NCBI GenBank assembly: GCA_949825025.1
Contig: OX463781.1
Coordinates: forward strand, 34,482,537-34,546,536
Direction of reading: 5' to 3'
DNA length: 64,000 bases
Source: Siphlonurus alternatus
Lineage: Eukaryota; Arthropoda; Insecta; Ephemeroptera; Siphlonuridae
Position 1 is the stretch's first letter; each line of letters opens with the position of its first letter. A program made the translations under genes and the position numbers. Below, piece by piece: positions 19,516 to 35,516 of this stretch. The notes below the pieces were generated by a model, which had not been told where the DNA came from, searched no databases, and was given only the letters and a program-made list of their open reading frames with translations.

Positions 19516-21994
19516 TAAAGGAAATTGGTAGGAGGATATTAATATACACTGGATATAATATAAATTGAAAGACTTTCATTGGAACTGCGGTGACTTTAGT
19601 CAAAATTTAATAAAATCATCAGGCATCTTTTAAAAACAATAAAAAATTAATAATTCGATAATTTGATCCATTTTTTTTAAAGTTGGTTGATATTTTAGGT
19701 CAATTGGCAAATTTTGGTATTTTTTTTTAAAAGTTAATATTAGTATTTTTTTTTCATGTTTAGGTGCATTATGGTAAAAATATTTTACGTTTACCGTCGG
19801 GAAATAATTAGCAATGGCCACCAATGGTGCAATCCTTAAGTGCATAGTAAATATAATATGTATGTTTAAGTATATTTAATAAATATTATCATGTGGGGTG
19901 TATGAATTTATTTAATTTTTAAATAATTAATGAATTATAATACAATTAACCTTTTTGTATAATTATACATTTCACTTTTAATATAATGTGGTTATACCAT
20001 CATAATATAGCCTCGAAAATAATTAATTTCATTATTTCATTCCTGTTTATATATACCTATAATGTAATATTCTGAAATAAGAAAATAAATTAAATAGTTA
20101 AAAACAAAACTAACCATATTTTTGGTAAAATAACGATAATTTGGTACAGACAACCTTAATTATGAGTACTGTACTACAAACAGCTAGTTCAAGACGCCAT
20201 AAGCCACGTATATTGTTAGAGTGTATGTTGCAGGGGTAAAGTAAAGATGTTTCCTGCTCCCTAGAGCCCTGTTACCATTGTCTCCATGCCACCACATTAT
20301 GCTGCAGAAGAAGATACGCTTGGAATAAAACTTTACATTTCAAGAAGCAAATATATTTTCCTCAGAGAATTCAAAACAACTCGTAAAAAACGAGCATATA
20401 AAAATAAAATCCACTTATTTACAATTTATAAAGTTATGTTTGTAATTTGATAAATTAAATAAGGAAGTTTTATTTACCATGTTGTTTTTTATTGTGATAA
20501 TAATATCGGTACTGAAGAAGTTGGTTACTATAGCAATTTTTATTTCTTGATGTACCAGGAAAACAGCAAAAGTATATACTTTAAAAAAAAAATGTTGTAA
20601 TGTATACTGTAAAGTCTTTTATATTTATATATTTTCTCTTTCATGGGCAAAATATTATATATATATAACATGTATATATATAAAATACATAATGATCTAA
20701 TGGTAAATATTTTGATATTTTGAATTACTGCATGTTCACATGATGTAGTATTAAAGTGACGAATTAAAGGCGGCGTTTTGCAGTTATATACGTTTTAAAG
20801 CAGCATTAAAAATCACTCAAATTTAATTGATGTATACAGAATAGTATAGCGTTAACGTTCAATAATGGACAACTAGCATGATACTTTTTATTGTATATAT
20901 TACTATATTTGGATCTCTCTATTATAGTTATTCATTTTCTTTTAAGATTTTTTATATCCTAACAATTGAGGTAAAAGAAGCTGTGATGTCATACATAATA
21001 TAGTCAACAATAATTTTCCCTAAACTTGTGTAATAAATATTTGCAAGACTAAAATTCACAGTGTTTTGCAGAACGATTTTAATTTTGATAGAGAAGGAGG
21101 GTTAACAAATTTGAACAATTCAAAATCTTGTCTTGAAATATGCAGTAAAAAAATCCACGTAAATTGTCCATTATTCTTAAGTGTTTGTCACTAAATAAAA
21201 ATAAACTTCCAGTATAGTGGAGGATATAGATAAAAGTTATATAACTCATTCGGTAAAAAAACAACAACATAAAATATTGATGAAGAAAAAGCTGCAAGCA
21301 TAAAATTTAATAATATTCATTATGAAACATTCTTTGTACGTGCATTCACTGGAAGAGAAAATTGAAGCTTTATGTTTTAAACTTGCTAAGTCTGGGTGGT
21401 TATAATGCTGAAATATAATACAAGAAGACAACAAGAAAGCTTGAGGGTTCCAGTGAGACTATAAAAAGATTAGATGCTTTCAAACATACGCTTTCTGTTG
21501 TAGGCCATAATGCGCATTAACATGATTTGAAAGTATATCCATGTCTTTAATAACACTAAAACTGAAATAATAAGCAAAATATAATACTTTTTGTTTTAAT
21601 AACTTTTCAAAACATAAAAAATAACAATATTAGCCATTTCATGTGAATAAAAACGTATTATATAACATTTTTTTTATCATAAAATTATTTTAGTGCATTT
21701 TTATATGATAATTAAAATAAAGCGAGGTGGATGAAGATTACAATTTCTTTAAATTTATATGTATAAAAAATGCAATGGTCTTCAATTCTAAGTTATTACA
21801 TTTTATGACTCTTAAAAAGTGTTCACCTGACCTCCTCTGGTGAACTCTAAAGTCACCTCTGCGGAATTTGTGGGTATTATTTATCATACATATTTAATAT
21901 TAATAGTTATATATTGCAGTCTGAAGAGACAGTATAAAAGAGACTTTTCTTGAAATCCTGGGAGTGCACTTATGAATATTTTTCAATTAACAGT
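19516..21994. other. AT-rich region without gene
   Basis: Short (TA) runs near 20660 and a small inverted repeat GTTCACC ... GGTGAAC near 21824-21845. No coding signal recognised. Confidence 0.45.
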
Positions 21995-21998
21995 TTAA

Positions 21999-22365
21999 GG
22001 TAGAGATAACACGAATCAGCTGGCCCAATGCTAAAAAAATCCCATTCATAAAAATTATGTTTTTTTTTTTAAATGTTCTCCTCTACATCCCCTATCAGTA
22101 GGTAAAATATCAGGTATACAAAAACGAGCTATAGTTTTCGAGTTATTAATTTTTAAAGTTGACTAATTTAACATGGAAGTTCCATTTCTCCATGTTAAAT
22201 TAGAGAACTTTAAAAATTAATAGCTCGAAAACTAGCTCGTTTTTGTAAACCTGATATTTTACTTACTGATAGGGGATGTAGAGGAGAACATTTTAAATTT
22301 TTTTCATAATTTCTATGAATGGGACTTTTTTAGCATTGGGCCAGCTGATCCGTATTATCTCTACC
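21999..22365. mobile_element. TTAA-flanked foldback MITE, family 1b (copy C)
   Basis: 367-bp inverted repeat with ends GGTAGAGATAAC / TTATCTCTACC, flanked by TTAA at 21995-21998 and 22366-22369. After the shared end and a CAGCTG about 19 bp in, the body (CAGCTGGCCCAATGC) differs from copies A and B and matches copy D. Confidence 0.8.
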
Positions 22366-22369
22366 TTAA

Positions 22370-23670
22370 AGTTCAGTTCTATAATCGTCGTTATCGTCAC
22401 TGCATTGGTCACTACACGCTCACTCGATGGCACACCTTACTTTGAAGTCTTGACTAAAATAAACCCATCAAATAAACAAACTGTTACTTGCTTCTCCTTA
22501 TCTTTCTCTCTTCTCAGCAAAAAGAGAGAAATTTTCTCTAAAGTTTTGTACTTGCAGTCGATTTATCACGTGACAACATGGATCAATTGGTCGTATAGTA
22601 AAGCCATCAACATTTATTGGTAGGTGTAAGTCTTATGTTTTTATCTACGACCTATCGTTTTCTGTCTATACCTATACCTAAAGCTTTGTACGGATGGTAC
22701 CTTTCCCCTTATGTCCAAAGAAAGACTCAAGTAGAACTGTTATCAGAACTAATACATTGTGTAAACTGTGTAAAGCATTTATGTTTGTTTCATGAGAACT
22801 TTTTTTTTTTTTTTAATAAAAAATTCTCTTGGAAAACATTTTTAACAAATAAAAAAGAAAAACAAACATTGTTAAGCGTATGATTATTGGCACAGAGCCC
22901 CTTTTATAGTTGAAGAAGGTCTATTAGGAATTCTAGTTTACCATCTTATCGCTCGTATACTCTCCCTCCTTAAAGTTAAAGTTGGCCTCAAATAAAGCCA
23001 CAATTCAACCCCCTCTCCTACTTGTGTTCCCTCCTCCGGCAAACTCTCATCTTGATTCTCTTATTCTTCCAAGAGATTTTCTTCTCATTTCTCTCACATT
23101 CGTAACATTTGGTGGTTGTAAAATAGCCAATTCAACATTGCTTCTATTTATATATAGTGGTACATTGTTGTCATACAAAATGCCAACAATTACGTTATAC
23201 ATGCTTAAACATCAAATGCGGAAGTTTAAACAGCTACAAATTTTTTATATAAGAAAGAAGGGAATGTAAGAATCAGATTTATAACATAAAATAATAAGAA
23301 TGGTGTAATTTATATTTAACCTAATTTTAATTATAAATTTGAAACTTGGAAATATATAATACGTTCATTAATAAATAATAATTAAAACCCAATTTCTAAA
23401 AAAAAAACTTGTTTTAATAATTTGGATTTCATGAAAAAATTGAGATTGACTTTGTTTTTAAAAGAATCAATTCAGCTGATTTGTTAAATAATAGTTTTAT
23501 TATTATGTGTAACAGCTGCATTAAAATAATAATCTTATATACATTACACACACAAAAAAGTTATCATTTGCAATCGAAGAATGCGTTTTTGAGGTTAACT
23601 AATGTTTCACTTAATAGGTGGTCAAACAATCATTATGTAAACAAGTGAGGCATGACTTACATACCCACAA
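22370..23670. other. Region without supported gene
   Basis: Slightly less AT-rich at 22380-22480 and 22980-23110. Open frames of up to 102 codons show no motif, family resemblance or splice context I trust. Confidence 0.35.
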
Positions 23671-23801
23671 GATGTACACTCGTCACCTTGGAGAATTTCC
23701 CACTTATAGCCTTGTTAATCACCATGTCCTGTGTAATTCTTACGGGGCATGGTGATCAACAAGGTCACAAAGGGAAATTTTCCGAGGCGACGAGTGTACA
23801 T
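23671..23801. mobile_element. Hairpin MITE (GTGTACACTCGTC-type arms)
   Basis: Arms GATGTACACTCGTC ... CTTGTTAATCACCATG and CATGGTGATCAACAAGG ... GACGAGTGTACAT form a hairpin of ~131 bp. Single copy in this window. Confidence 0.6.
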
Positions 23802-25331
23802 TAAAAAGCTACAAGTGTATACTTTTATCAACGAAACGAGTGAACACTAAAATTATTGCATTACGAACAATTGAGCATGGAGGAATATAATATGAAATAT
23901 ATTAACCGGAAAATCATTTTCTCAACGCAGTCAAGTAGCTTGATTTTACAATGGTAAGAAACCTGTACATTTTTATCACTCCGCTTTAAAAAAAAATTAT
24001 ATTTTGTATTAAAATTGGTTGCCTGTAACTATTACAATAAAAATGTTGCTGGAAATAAGTGCAGGGGATGTAAGTGCTCATTGTTTTGAAACAAAAGATG
24101 ACGCATTAACAAGTAGCTGCAGTAAACCTAGGTACATTTATTTTAGTCCTCGAATGTGACTCACTTTTACCATTTAAACAGGTAAGTATAATATTTTGGT
24201 ACTCATGTATCAAAACCCAAAATCAGAAACATTACTATTGGCTCTTTATTAGTTAATTGGGTTTATCAGTTTCCAAAATAACTGATATACATACTGTGAA
24301 TATATTGATGTTTAGACCAGCTAAGACGTTTAGTTTTTGTCGGAAGAGTCGGAAGACAATATACACGTGTATCTGTGTATATAGAACTGTGCTTTTAAGT
24401 GTTTTAAATTTTATTCATGATAATCAAATTAAACTTGAAAAGTTTCTTTGCTGCATGCAATACGATGAAATTTTGACATACTCCAAATTCCCAAGCAAAT
24501 TTTCCGAAATGCGACGGCAAAATTATGCCATTAACAAAGATGGCCGATATAAGATTTTCCAGCAGCATCAGTATTCGCGTCACATCAAAAAATCGCTCTT
24601 AAACTAACACCTGTGATAATATATATGCAACTGTTTGAGCCCATAAACAAAGCAAAACGCATATCTAAAAAGGGGATGTTTAACGGCAAGGGGTAGTTGA
24701 AGGCTAACATGCCACTTGGATGGAAGGGGTATAAGCTCGCCACCCACCTCCATTTGTCACAGCTCGCTGCTATCGCGGTTTCTACTCGGCTTGCTGCAAG
24801 CTTACACTTCTTGGCGGCTGCCTCGATTCTTTCTCACTCCATCTCATTTTTATCCTACTACTCGACTTTTGACCTACTCCCAAGACTAATAATTAAAATT
24901 TGTGCTGACATAATAGAATTATATTCTTTTAAACACATAGTCATTCTAGTGTTGTTTTTTTGTGTTATACAAGCTTATAATCTTTTTCTAAACAGAAAAG
25001 TTTTAATTTTCAAAGTTTTATATTAAGTTTGCATGGGGGAAAAAATGCATGATAGAAGAAACAAAAATGAATTAATTAAGAATTTTGTAATGAATTAAGT
25101 TCGTATTTAAAAATTTAAATGAAGATTTATTTTCCAAAGAGTTAATAATTAATTCTATGTTTGTTTTCAAACATAGCTCTAACCTAAAATAGTAAAATTA
25201 AGTCAATAATTACAATTTTCAGGTAATAAATTGAATCTCAATTAATTATACTGACAGTGAGTACGTTGTACTCAACGTTGTGTTTGTTGATTGTTGAACA
25301 AACAGCGTCGTAATGTGTATTGTAATTAGTA
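23802..25331. other. Region without supported gene
   Basis: Contains the candidate promoter above; the 116- and 109-codon open frames at 24257-24607 and 24697-25026 carry no recognisable domain. Confidence 0.35.
24730..24762 (+). promoter_or_regulatory. Orphan TATA/initiator pair
   Basis: TATAAG at 24730-24735 with TGTCACAGC (A at 24759) 29 bp downstream, inside a GC-richer patch (24700-24860). No downstream exon could be identified, so this is a candidate only. Confidence 0.25.
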
Positions 25332-25652
25332 ATGGAGTATTGACCTCAAAATTTTTTATTGCAGAAATGGTAATAGAGGGTGAAAAGTTATGCTACCCTG
25401 ATTTTTTTCAATTTTTTTGAGCCCGGGAACTATTTTTAAAAATTAATTGAAAATCCTTTTTGTGACGTCACGCGGCGGCAAGTCCTATCTTTTTCTTAAG
25501 GAGCGGCGTCTCGTGACGTCACAAAAAGGACTTTAAATAATTTTTTAAAAATAGTTTCCGGGTTCAAAAAAATCTGAAAAAAATCAGGGTGGCATAACTT
25601 TGCACGCTCTATCCATTTCTGCAATAAAAAAATTTGAGGTCAATACTCTATT
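25332..25652. mobile_element. GACGTCAC-centred palindromic MITE (intact copy)
   Basis: 320-bp near-perfect palindrome: ends ATGGAGTATTGACCTCAAA / TTTGAGGTCAATACTCTAT, inner arms TTTTTGTGACGTCACG / CGTGACGTCACAAAAA, and a short loop holding CTTAAGGAGCGGCG. Other copies: 51534-52304 (interrupted), 31332-31600 and 46925-47205 (both degraded). No coding capacity. Confidence 0.75.
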
Positions 25653-26091
25653 GTAAAAATGTATTAATTTAAAGTTTGTCATATTTTATATTTTCTTTTC
25701 ATATATATAAAAACTATTATTTTTTATTATTTAATTATTATTATTGTTTATTTACAATAATTAACTAAAATGAGAACTATTTTGTGTCAAATAATGACCT
25801 AAAAATATTTAATTAACTTTTACGTATTTATATACAAAGTCAATATAATAATGTTTATTATTTAATAACTTTTTTCACATTTTTTTTTCATAAAATAACA
25901 AAAAGTATTAAATTACATTAGTTATCAGATCACGAAATGATGTTAAAATAATTTTATATTCATAATATAATATTTTTTATATTAATATTCGCGACTGACA
26001 ATTTTCATTTTAAAATATTTGATGAGAGAATGGAAATTTTGTGGAGGAAGGCACACCGATTCTATCATCACAAGCGTGTATAGTATATATT

Positions 26092-27838
<1,747 letters not shown>

Positions 27839-27842
27839 TTAA

Positions 27843-28231
27843 GGTAGAGATAACGCCAAACAGCTGTTCGACGTAATCCCCTTTGATTAACATGCAAACC
27901 TTAGCAAATTGACAAAAATTCTGAAATTTTTTTGAGAGGCAGATATTAGTGCCTAAAAGCCATTGAAAAAAATACAAAACAATTTAACGAGAGCCAAATT
28001 TTTTTAATTAATTTTTTTAATTTTCAGCATAGGGCTTTCCCATATGGAGAGCCAAACTAAAAAATTAATTTAAAAAAATCGGCTCGTTAAATGCTTTTGA
28101 AACTTTTTCTATGGCTTTTAGGCAATAATATCTGCCTCTCAAAAAAATTTCAGAATTTTTGTCAATTTGCTAAGGTTTACATGTTAATCAAAGGGGATTA
28201 CGTCAAACAGCTGTTCGATGTTATCTCTACC
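27843..28231. mobile_element. TTAA-flanked foldback MITE, family 1a (copy B)
   Basis: 389-bp inverted repeat with GGTAGAGATAAC / TTATCTCTACC ends and TTAA at 27839-27842 and 28232-28235. The body matches copy A at 13852-14231 over its length, including the inner AACAGCTGTTCGA palindrome. Confidence 0.8.
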
Positions 28232-28235
28232 TTAA

Positions 28236-29964
28236 TAGAGGAACGCTTTTTGAGTAAAGTTGCAAGCAATGGGCCCCGAGGCTGTACAATTTCATTGAAT
28301 TAACACAAAACATTAAAACATTTCCCCACTTAAACTTTATTCAAGTATTATGAAAAAAATAATTTTATTTAAATGTTAAACAATTGTTTTTATTCTTATG
28401 TACGCAGTTTTATTTGTTATTTTGTTACAGTTATGTTAATTTAAAAGCTTTAGGATGAAATTTTGTTGTTAAACTTTTATTCATAATTTTTAATTTTAAA
28501 ATGAATTTTGAAGCAGGCTTCAAAATAAAACATTTAAAAACAAAACAAAAAATGAAAAAAGTCATTTAATTTTCTGATTCAAAAATAGAGATTTTAGTTC
28601 ATGATGATTGGTATATTGATTGCCGTACAATTAACCAATGGCAGATGGATGAATTAAAAAAAAAAGAGTATATCATACATAATCACAGAAAATAATTCTT
28701 ATTGCATCGTGGAGATGAGACAACTCGTATTTTTTGTACTTATTTTGAGTACGTGTTATTAATATTAAGATTAACTATTTTGTTTGAAATTATGTTAACT
28801 AAGACATCACATGCAAAAGTTACAGAGTATACACCTCCAGAGAGCACGAACTTTTTTATTACATTAAAAAGTGAATTGATCATCAAAATTATTATTAATT
28901 ATTATCTGCCTTTTCTTAATTAGACCCCATGTATAAAACAAGATGTAATATAATAAAACAAATTACATTATTTAAAAATTAAAATAATTAAAACACATTT
29001 AATTTATTTCTCTCTTGTGTCAAATTACTGTAAGTGCAAATCATTACGCTCAATAACGGATGTTTAGATAATTTGTGATGTTGGTTAAGATTTTTAAACT
29101 ATACAGTTGAACTATACAGTTTCCTTTTTCTGCAATCAAAATACCAGAGAATAGGTCTGGTCACAGACAATTGTCTGTGGTCTGGTATTTAAATATCTAT
29201 TCTCTGGAAATACTTCCCTTCAGAGCTTCAGTAACTTGATTACACATGCAGATATTAAAATTATAGAACAAAGTTCAATGCACGGAATCCTCTCATTACC
29301 TGCTAAGGAAATCCGGAGTTTTGATTGGGTTCTGCTGTTAAGGATGAATCTCAGTTGATTGAGATCTCGCAATCGTTGCACTTGAATTCAACAAGACTTG
29401 CAGGGGACTTAGAACTCACTATCAATAGGTGGCATACAAATTTTGAAGTGAATCTGTCTTATCAGTTTTGTGAAAACTGAGATAACATTTGCCAGACTAT
29501 TAACAACATTACATTATAAAACAAAATTCTCCCTTTAAAAAAATAATAATAAATAAATAAGGCAACGTATTATATATAAATACAATATCACATTTATTTA
29601 ATAAACCATATAGTTGCTATAACGAAGTTTGAATACATGCATCACAAGTCCAAGTACGTTATTACGAGGTAATACCTGTAGACCACGTCACCGTACTCTT
29701 ATCTGGCTTTACCAGCCAGTGACTAATGTGGTATATATTACGGCGCCTCTCTCATGCATTACATGGGAGGAAATTATATAAACAGCTGAGCCAGAATTGC
29801 GTGTACAGAAGTCTTTGAAAATTTTTTAAATTGACAACATTTGTCTATTATCTGATTCTGAACAATTTAAAAATTATTAATTTCTGCAATATATTGTAGC
29901 AACATATTTTTATAACCCAGTACATTAAATCATATAACTATTAGTAAGACAATAACTTTAAAAG
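28236..29964. other. AT-rich region with short hairpins
   Basis: A hairpin near 29137-29216 (CCAGAGAATA ... TATTCTCTGG around ACAGACAATTGTCTGTGG). A TATATAAA at 29775-29782 follows a GC-richer patch (29640-29760) and could be a promoter, but no exon is evident. Otherwise nothing. Confidence 0.4.
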
Positions 29965-30165
29965 AATTGAAATAGCTATATATTGCTTACCAGACTGCCA
30001 AAATCTATGACTTTTTACCAGCATGTCTCAGAGAAGTGGAAAATGAAAAACTATTTAAAGAAAAATTAAAAAAAATATTCTTATAAATAAGGAAATGTAT
30101 TCTGTAAAAATTTACTTTAATAATAAGTTGCCAGAAGATATACTGTCTAATGTTGTTTTTTAATT
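29965..30165 (+). mobile_element. LINE C-terminal fragment (RT relic, plus strand)
   Basis: Plus-strand translation gives AKIYDFLPACLREVENEKLF then, after a one-base shift, LLINKEMYSVKIYFNNKLPE, closely resembling the C-terminus of the LINE at 4898-6288 (KIYDFLPSCLKS ... MIDKEFYSVKSFFANKLPEN). A short 3' UTR-like stretch follows. Dead fragment. Confidence 0.7.
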
Positions 30166-31331
30166 GATTATATTCATTAGTCGCAATTGCATTTGATAAT
30201 TTTATGAATTATGTTTCATTTTGATGTTGTTTTTATGTTATGTAATTTTAATGTTATTATTAGGAATGACGTAATCCATGCATGTTGTACCTGTGCAGCC
30301 AGTTGATTGAATATATGAATTGAAAAAATATGAAGCAGCTGAATTGCGTATTATAGAAAGAAAAATAATGACGTGCGTGTAAGATTTCACTAGGTTCAGT
30401 TTTAGTATTTCCCGTGTTAACTTAAGTGATGAAATTAATTAAAGTATGATCATCCATTAGTTTAATGAGGTGCAGTAGTTGATGTGAAGAGAGAGAAACC
30501 TGGAAGTTTCAAATCTCTTTGAGCAACAATGAATGCTTTCTTGCCTCTTGGGTGTTTTTTTTTTGTGATCCCTTAGCACTAAGAAAAATTGAAGTTCATT
30601 GTAAGTTAAACTTCCAAGATTTGCTATCTTTATTCAATATAAAGTCCATCTTTAGTGACTCTGGACTTCATTGACTGGGACGGAGTATAGCTCTCCCGTG
30701 ATGACGCCTTGGGTGCGACTTACTTCTATTTCCTCACCTTCAACTTAGGAAACAACTCGAGAAAAGAACTACAGTGGGACCTAGGTGTTATCTTTTGTCA
30801 TAACATCCTAGCTTTATGTATCAAAAAAGTACATCACAAGTTAAATTACTGAGATTAATATTACGTATAAATTTGTTATTTATAACATAAATTTTAAAAC
30901 GCACATTATTTAGAATTATTATAATATTTATTTAAAAAAAAAACCTAGAGTAAAAAACTTATGAAATATTTTAAATTGCTTTCTATCAGATATAAATAAA
31001 TATTACAGAAATTAAATATTCACTGTTCAATACAATGAAAATAATATTCACGTGGTAGATTATGAACATACAATACATACATAATCAATTTCGATGTCAG
31101 CAACAAGATTTTTCAAGTGCTTGTTTCATGTTTTTGCCGAGCCTCAATATTTGGAGTGGAAAAAATTCTCAAGCACGTGCTAGTCTAAATTTAGTACATT
31201 TTAACGTTTTTTTCTTCTTCAATATAATATCGAATTAATTATTAATATTTTAATAAAGTGCACCTTCTAAGTGTATTAATATGTTAATGCAATATTGATT
31301 GAAATGTAAGCATACAATTATACTCAAACAA
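30166..31331. other. Region without supported gene
   Basis: A more balanced patch at 30640-30800 has no readable domain. Confidence 0.4.
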
Positions 31332-31600
31332 TAAAGTATTGACCTTAAAAAATTTTTATTGTAAAAATAGATGGAGGGTGCAAATACTGCAAAGTTATGT
31401 CACCCTGTTTTTTTTAAGATTTTTTAGAAGCCAGGAAATATTGCAAAAAAGTTTCCATGAGGTCGGGTTTGAACCCACGCGCTTTTTATAGTCCTATATT
31501 TTTGTTAATTAAGAGAGGCGTTAAAAGAGGCGTCACTCTCTCTGTACTTTCAACTTTCAATAGTTGTTTAAAAATAGTTCCCGGACTTCACTGTTGTTTG
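31332..31600. mobile_element. Degraded GACGTCAC-type palindromic MITE
   Basis: Retains the end (AAAGTATTGACCTTAAAAA), the GGGTGCAAAGTTATG-like block and ATAGTTCCCGG on the other arm; the centre is rearranged and the right end is replaced by a (TA)n run. Confidence 0.5.

Positions 31601-31604
<4 letters not shown>

Positions 31605-31670
<66 letters not shown>
31605..31670. repeat. (TA)n microsatellite
   Basis: About 33 units. Confidence 0.9.
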
Positions 31671-31672
<2 letters not shown>

Positions 31673-32418
31673 CCACTGTGACATATATTATGTATAATAT
31701 ATAGCTGTTAGGTGACGAATATCTTTTTACACAATTCTCATGAAATTTTAAGTGTGCTCAAATGCTCAAACGATAGACAAGATCTATTTTGATTGAGACC
31801 AAGAAAAAATGTGGACAGTATTAATTTAAGCCATTAACTGAACTCTTAAATGTGTACTAATTTATTGATTTAATTCACTTCGACATGGTCCAGGTAAGTT
31901 ATAGTTATTAAAATACTTGTTTTGTTGTGCTATTTTACTAGTTTAATTTACAACATTTAAGGGATAGTATAATTCATTTAGCCACGTATATTATACTTAA
32001 AGTAACGCGGATATTGTGGTATGGAACTCTGCATGGTGAGAATAAAGCAGCCGAGTCTGCTCTGCTGCATGTTGATCATTGTCAATAAAACCATCTCTCT
32101 GCGCTTGAAACTACACGGAAATAACATCGTTGCTAGTAATATAAGGTTACGGTGGTATTAGTTTTATTTTGGGTCACTAAGAATCTCCAATTTGTTTAAC
32201 ATGACACTGCGTCATTGTTGAAATGTTCATAACTTTTTTATCCGAATAATTTCAGGCATATAAATAGATAAAAAGTAGTTCTAAATTTTCTGTTTCTATT
32301 TGAACTTGTGTCAATTTCCATAATTTCATACATCAATAATTTTGCCAGGCAATCAGGCTATCTTATCAAAAAGCCATAAAGTCTTAAATATATACGAACT
32401 CTGAAATCTTCATTTGTC

Positions 32419-32450
<32 letters not shown>

Positions 32451-35400
32451 CTATCCTGCTGCTCATACGTCAGACAGTTTATCATCGCAAACAATTGCGT
32501 ATTATAAAAATTCATATATGATGGTGGCAAGTCAAGAAAGATCTATCCAGAAATTCATCCACGTTTCTCACTAACCGCGGTTAGTGCCAGCTTAGTTCAA
32601 TGACATTAAACGTGGGTAGTGAGAAACCTGGATAATGAATCGCGTCCAATACTCCAATATGTATACAGGAGGACTTGGTGATCAATCGAGTTGAAAGACC
32701 TCGCTTCACTGAAACAGCCTGTAAACCTGTAGTGAAGAAAAGCTGATATAAGTATTGGATTTTCTGCTATTTATTTTTTCCGTGTATCTTCAGACAGCAA
32801 AGGATTATTGTGACCCGGAGCAATGTTTAGATAGGATGGGCCAACTAACCTCAGTCTGATGGGTCATGCAAATAGAATCGATCACACCAAGGAATTTCCC
32901 CAGCCTTCTATTTCTTCTCGCTGTAGAAAAGTGAGAAAATGTATGCAAAGCAAAGTTACATAACGTCATATATATTCTGCTGCAAACCAATCTAGAGCAA
33001 ATCCCAGTCGCATTATACTCAATTTCATACATAGAAAATAAGATAAAAAATTTATTGTACAAGAAGATTCAGCATTTTCTCTACTCCTTTACGTTGTATA
33101 TGAATAGAAAAAGTTTGCATCATGATAAAATAATATCTTATTGATTTTTGCTTACTTTCTTATTTATTTTTTTACATAGAAGGATAACGTTGTTTTAAAC
33201 ACAATAATATTATTATTTTCATAACGAAGAAAAAAAATAGACAGTGAGATAAAATTGCTTTAATGTTTTGAAATTAAGTTGATTATTTAACTTTATCCAG
33301 CACAACATTATTTTTTTAACCATTCAATTTTATATCTCATGTAAGTATTTGTTAATAAAACTTCTATATGGTACTGAAACCAAAAGAATTTAAACTGTAA
33401 TTTAATAATATTGTACTGCATTACATTTTTTTGACGCTATAATTATATTAAAAAATTACACTGAGAAAAATATTTTGTAAGAAAGATTTGTTATGAAAAG
33501 CAGTTCATTTATGTTAGGTTTATTTTACAAAAGTTTTGAAGTAAAAAAATACTACAGTGACTGTAGGGATTAATTGTTTAAAGTAGAATGGTAAACATAA
33601 GTATAGTAAAATTTTTGATTCAGAGAGATAAGCAAATACAGTTTACATTTACATGGGTGTTTTATTTTTTTATTCACCCAAGTACATGATAAATAATATA
33701 TACTGATGTATAATATCAGAGCTTTTATATTTTCATATTGAAACTCTCTGATAATAATTAATAATTGTACACCCAGCATATAAAACACACGAAAAACAAT
33801 TAAGGAGAATGGGATGTAATAATGTCAATTATATTATGAAAAAACAAAACAACAAACAATACATTTAATTAAAATATGAATCAAATAATAATTAAGAAGT
33901 CTGTTATTAAAAACATTGTCACTATTAAGAGTCACACAACTTGATATTATAACAAAATTATTATTTATTTATTACAATTTTCCAGGAATTACATTTTATT
34001 TATTTAGTGTACGGTACACGAACGAAAAAAAAAAAAAAAAAAAAAACTGATGAATGACGCTTTAATTCTGAATATAATTAAAAATCATGGCAAAATTTTA
34101 ATACATATTATATAATGACCAAGCTTTAAATTAATTAAATTCTATAAAAATAAACATGATATAATTAAGAGAATGAATTTTTCAATTTGTCGAAATGTGT
34201 ATTAAAAAAAAAAGTCCAATCTCGGTTAAAAGCTTGAAGAAAAGAGGGACGTTTGTTCTCTATTCTAGCTAACCTCTTAGCTCCGCAGTAAATCAGGCTT
34301 GCGGAGTAATTAAGTTGAAGGCGAGCAGAGGTGTCGTCTGTGGCGGGATGTCACCGCGTCTACAAGTAATTAAACCAGAGGACACGCCCACTCGCACCTT
34401 CTAAAGCGCAATCTCATGAGATCCAAAACATGAAGCGCGTCACAATGAGAGAGTGATTAACATTTGCAAAGATTACGTAAATCAACACAGCTTAATACAA
34501 TTATAAAGGGGTTCATTTGTAAATGTAAATAAATATTTTTATTATATGGAATTAATTAAGATACTAAATAATTTAATAACTATGAATAGATTTAATATTT
34601 ATTTTATTATACATTTGCAAGATGCAAAACTAAAATATATAATTGCACTTTCTACATGATGCAATCATAAAAAAATGATACGGATTATTATTTTTCTTAT
34701 CTCAAAACGTTGAAATTATAGTTCTGTTGATAAAAATAAATGTCAATTATTTGTTTTTGCATCTGGTGGTTATCATGCAGAAACAACAATTTTAATCAAT
34801 TTGGCACTAACATAAGTTATAAAAAATATTTATTGAGTTATTAATCTTAACATGCATTTGAACTTTCATTTATTATTACATTATTTAGTTGAGTTCGACA
34901 TTAAAACTTTTTTTTTAGAGAAAACTAAAAAATAAAATAATCGAATCATAATTAATATAAAAATTATTTCACCTTATGTATAATTATTGACATAATTATA
35001 CCTTTAATTAGCAATCTGATATGATTGTGTTATTAGCAACGCACATAGAGGTCACATGAAACATTCATTCGGTTATTCTCAGACAGCTGAGAGTGTTGAC
35101 TCGGGGAAGCAAGTTATTGGCAAGTTATTGCCATGTGGGGTAATAATATCTGGCTGTACAGCTTCAACAGAGCCAGGGGTGACGGGGGCAATAAACACTA
35201 TAATTTTCCTCGTGATATTGCAAGCCAAAGTAATTCCAAGAACTATTTACAGTATATAGTCGTTGAAGTAATTCAATTAGAAAATAAAACAGAAATTATA
35301 CAATGATACGAGTTAGAGTAATTAATATATATTATGTAACTGGCCAAAAACAAAATTTTATTATTACAAAGTTTCCAAAATTCAAACGTGAAGAGTAAAA

Positions 35401-35516
35401 TATGTATCTACGAATGAGGTACAGTGCATGTGACTGATGGTAACTAACAGTTCTCGTCAGGTCGCAGGGTAGTAAAGTAGCGTCGAATATTAGTTGAATG
35501 GGATGAGGTTCTTATG
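31671..35516. other. Long AT-rich region without gene
   Basis: Includes a (TA)n run at 32418-32442, an 18-bp perfect palindrome (CACTAACCGCGGTTAGTG, 32569-32586) inside a larger imperfect hairpin (32543-32640), poly(A) at 34024-34045, and a GC-richer patch at 34250-34440 of unknown nature. Confidence 0.4.

Noticed and set aside
21824..21845. GTTCACC ... GGTGAAC as an ecdysone response element
   Set aside because: The nine-base spacing and half-sites do not match the one-base-spaced EcR palindrome.
24257..25026. Open frames of 116 and 109 codons as genes
   Set aside because: No motif, no paralogue, no splice context; lengths are within what AT-rich sequence of this size produces by chance.
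31455..31482. tRNA-like T-arm (GGTCGGGTTTGAACCCACG)
   Set aside because: No acceptor stem, anticodon arm or A box around it; it is a chance or remnant motif within a degraded MITE.
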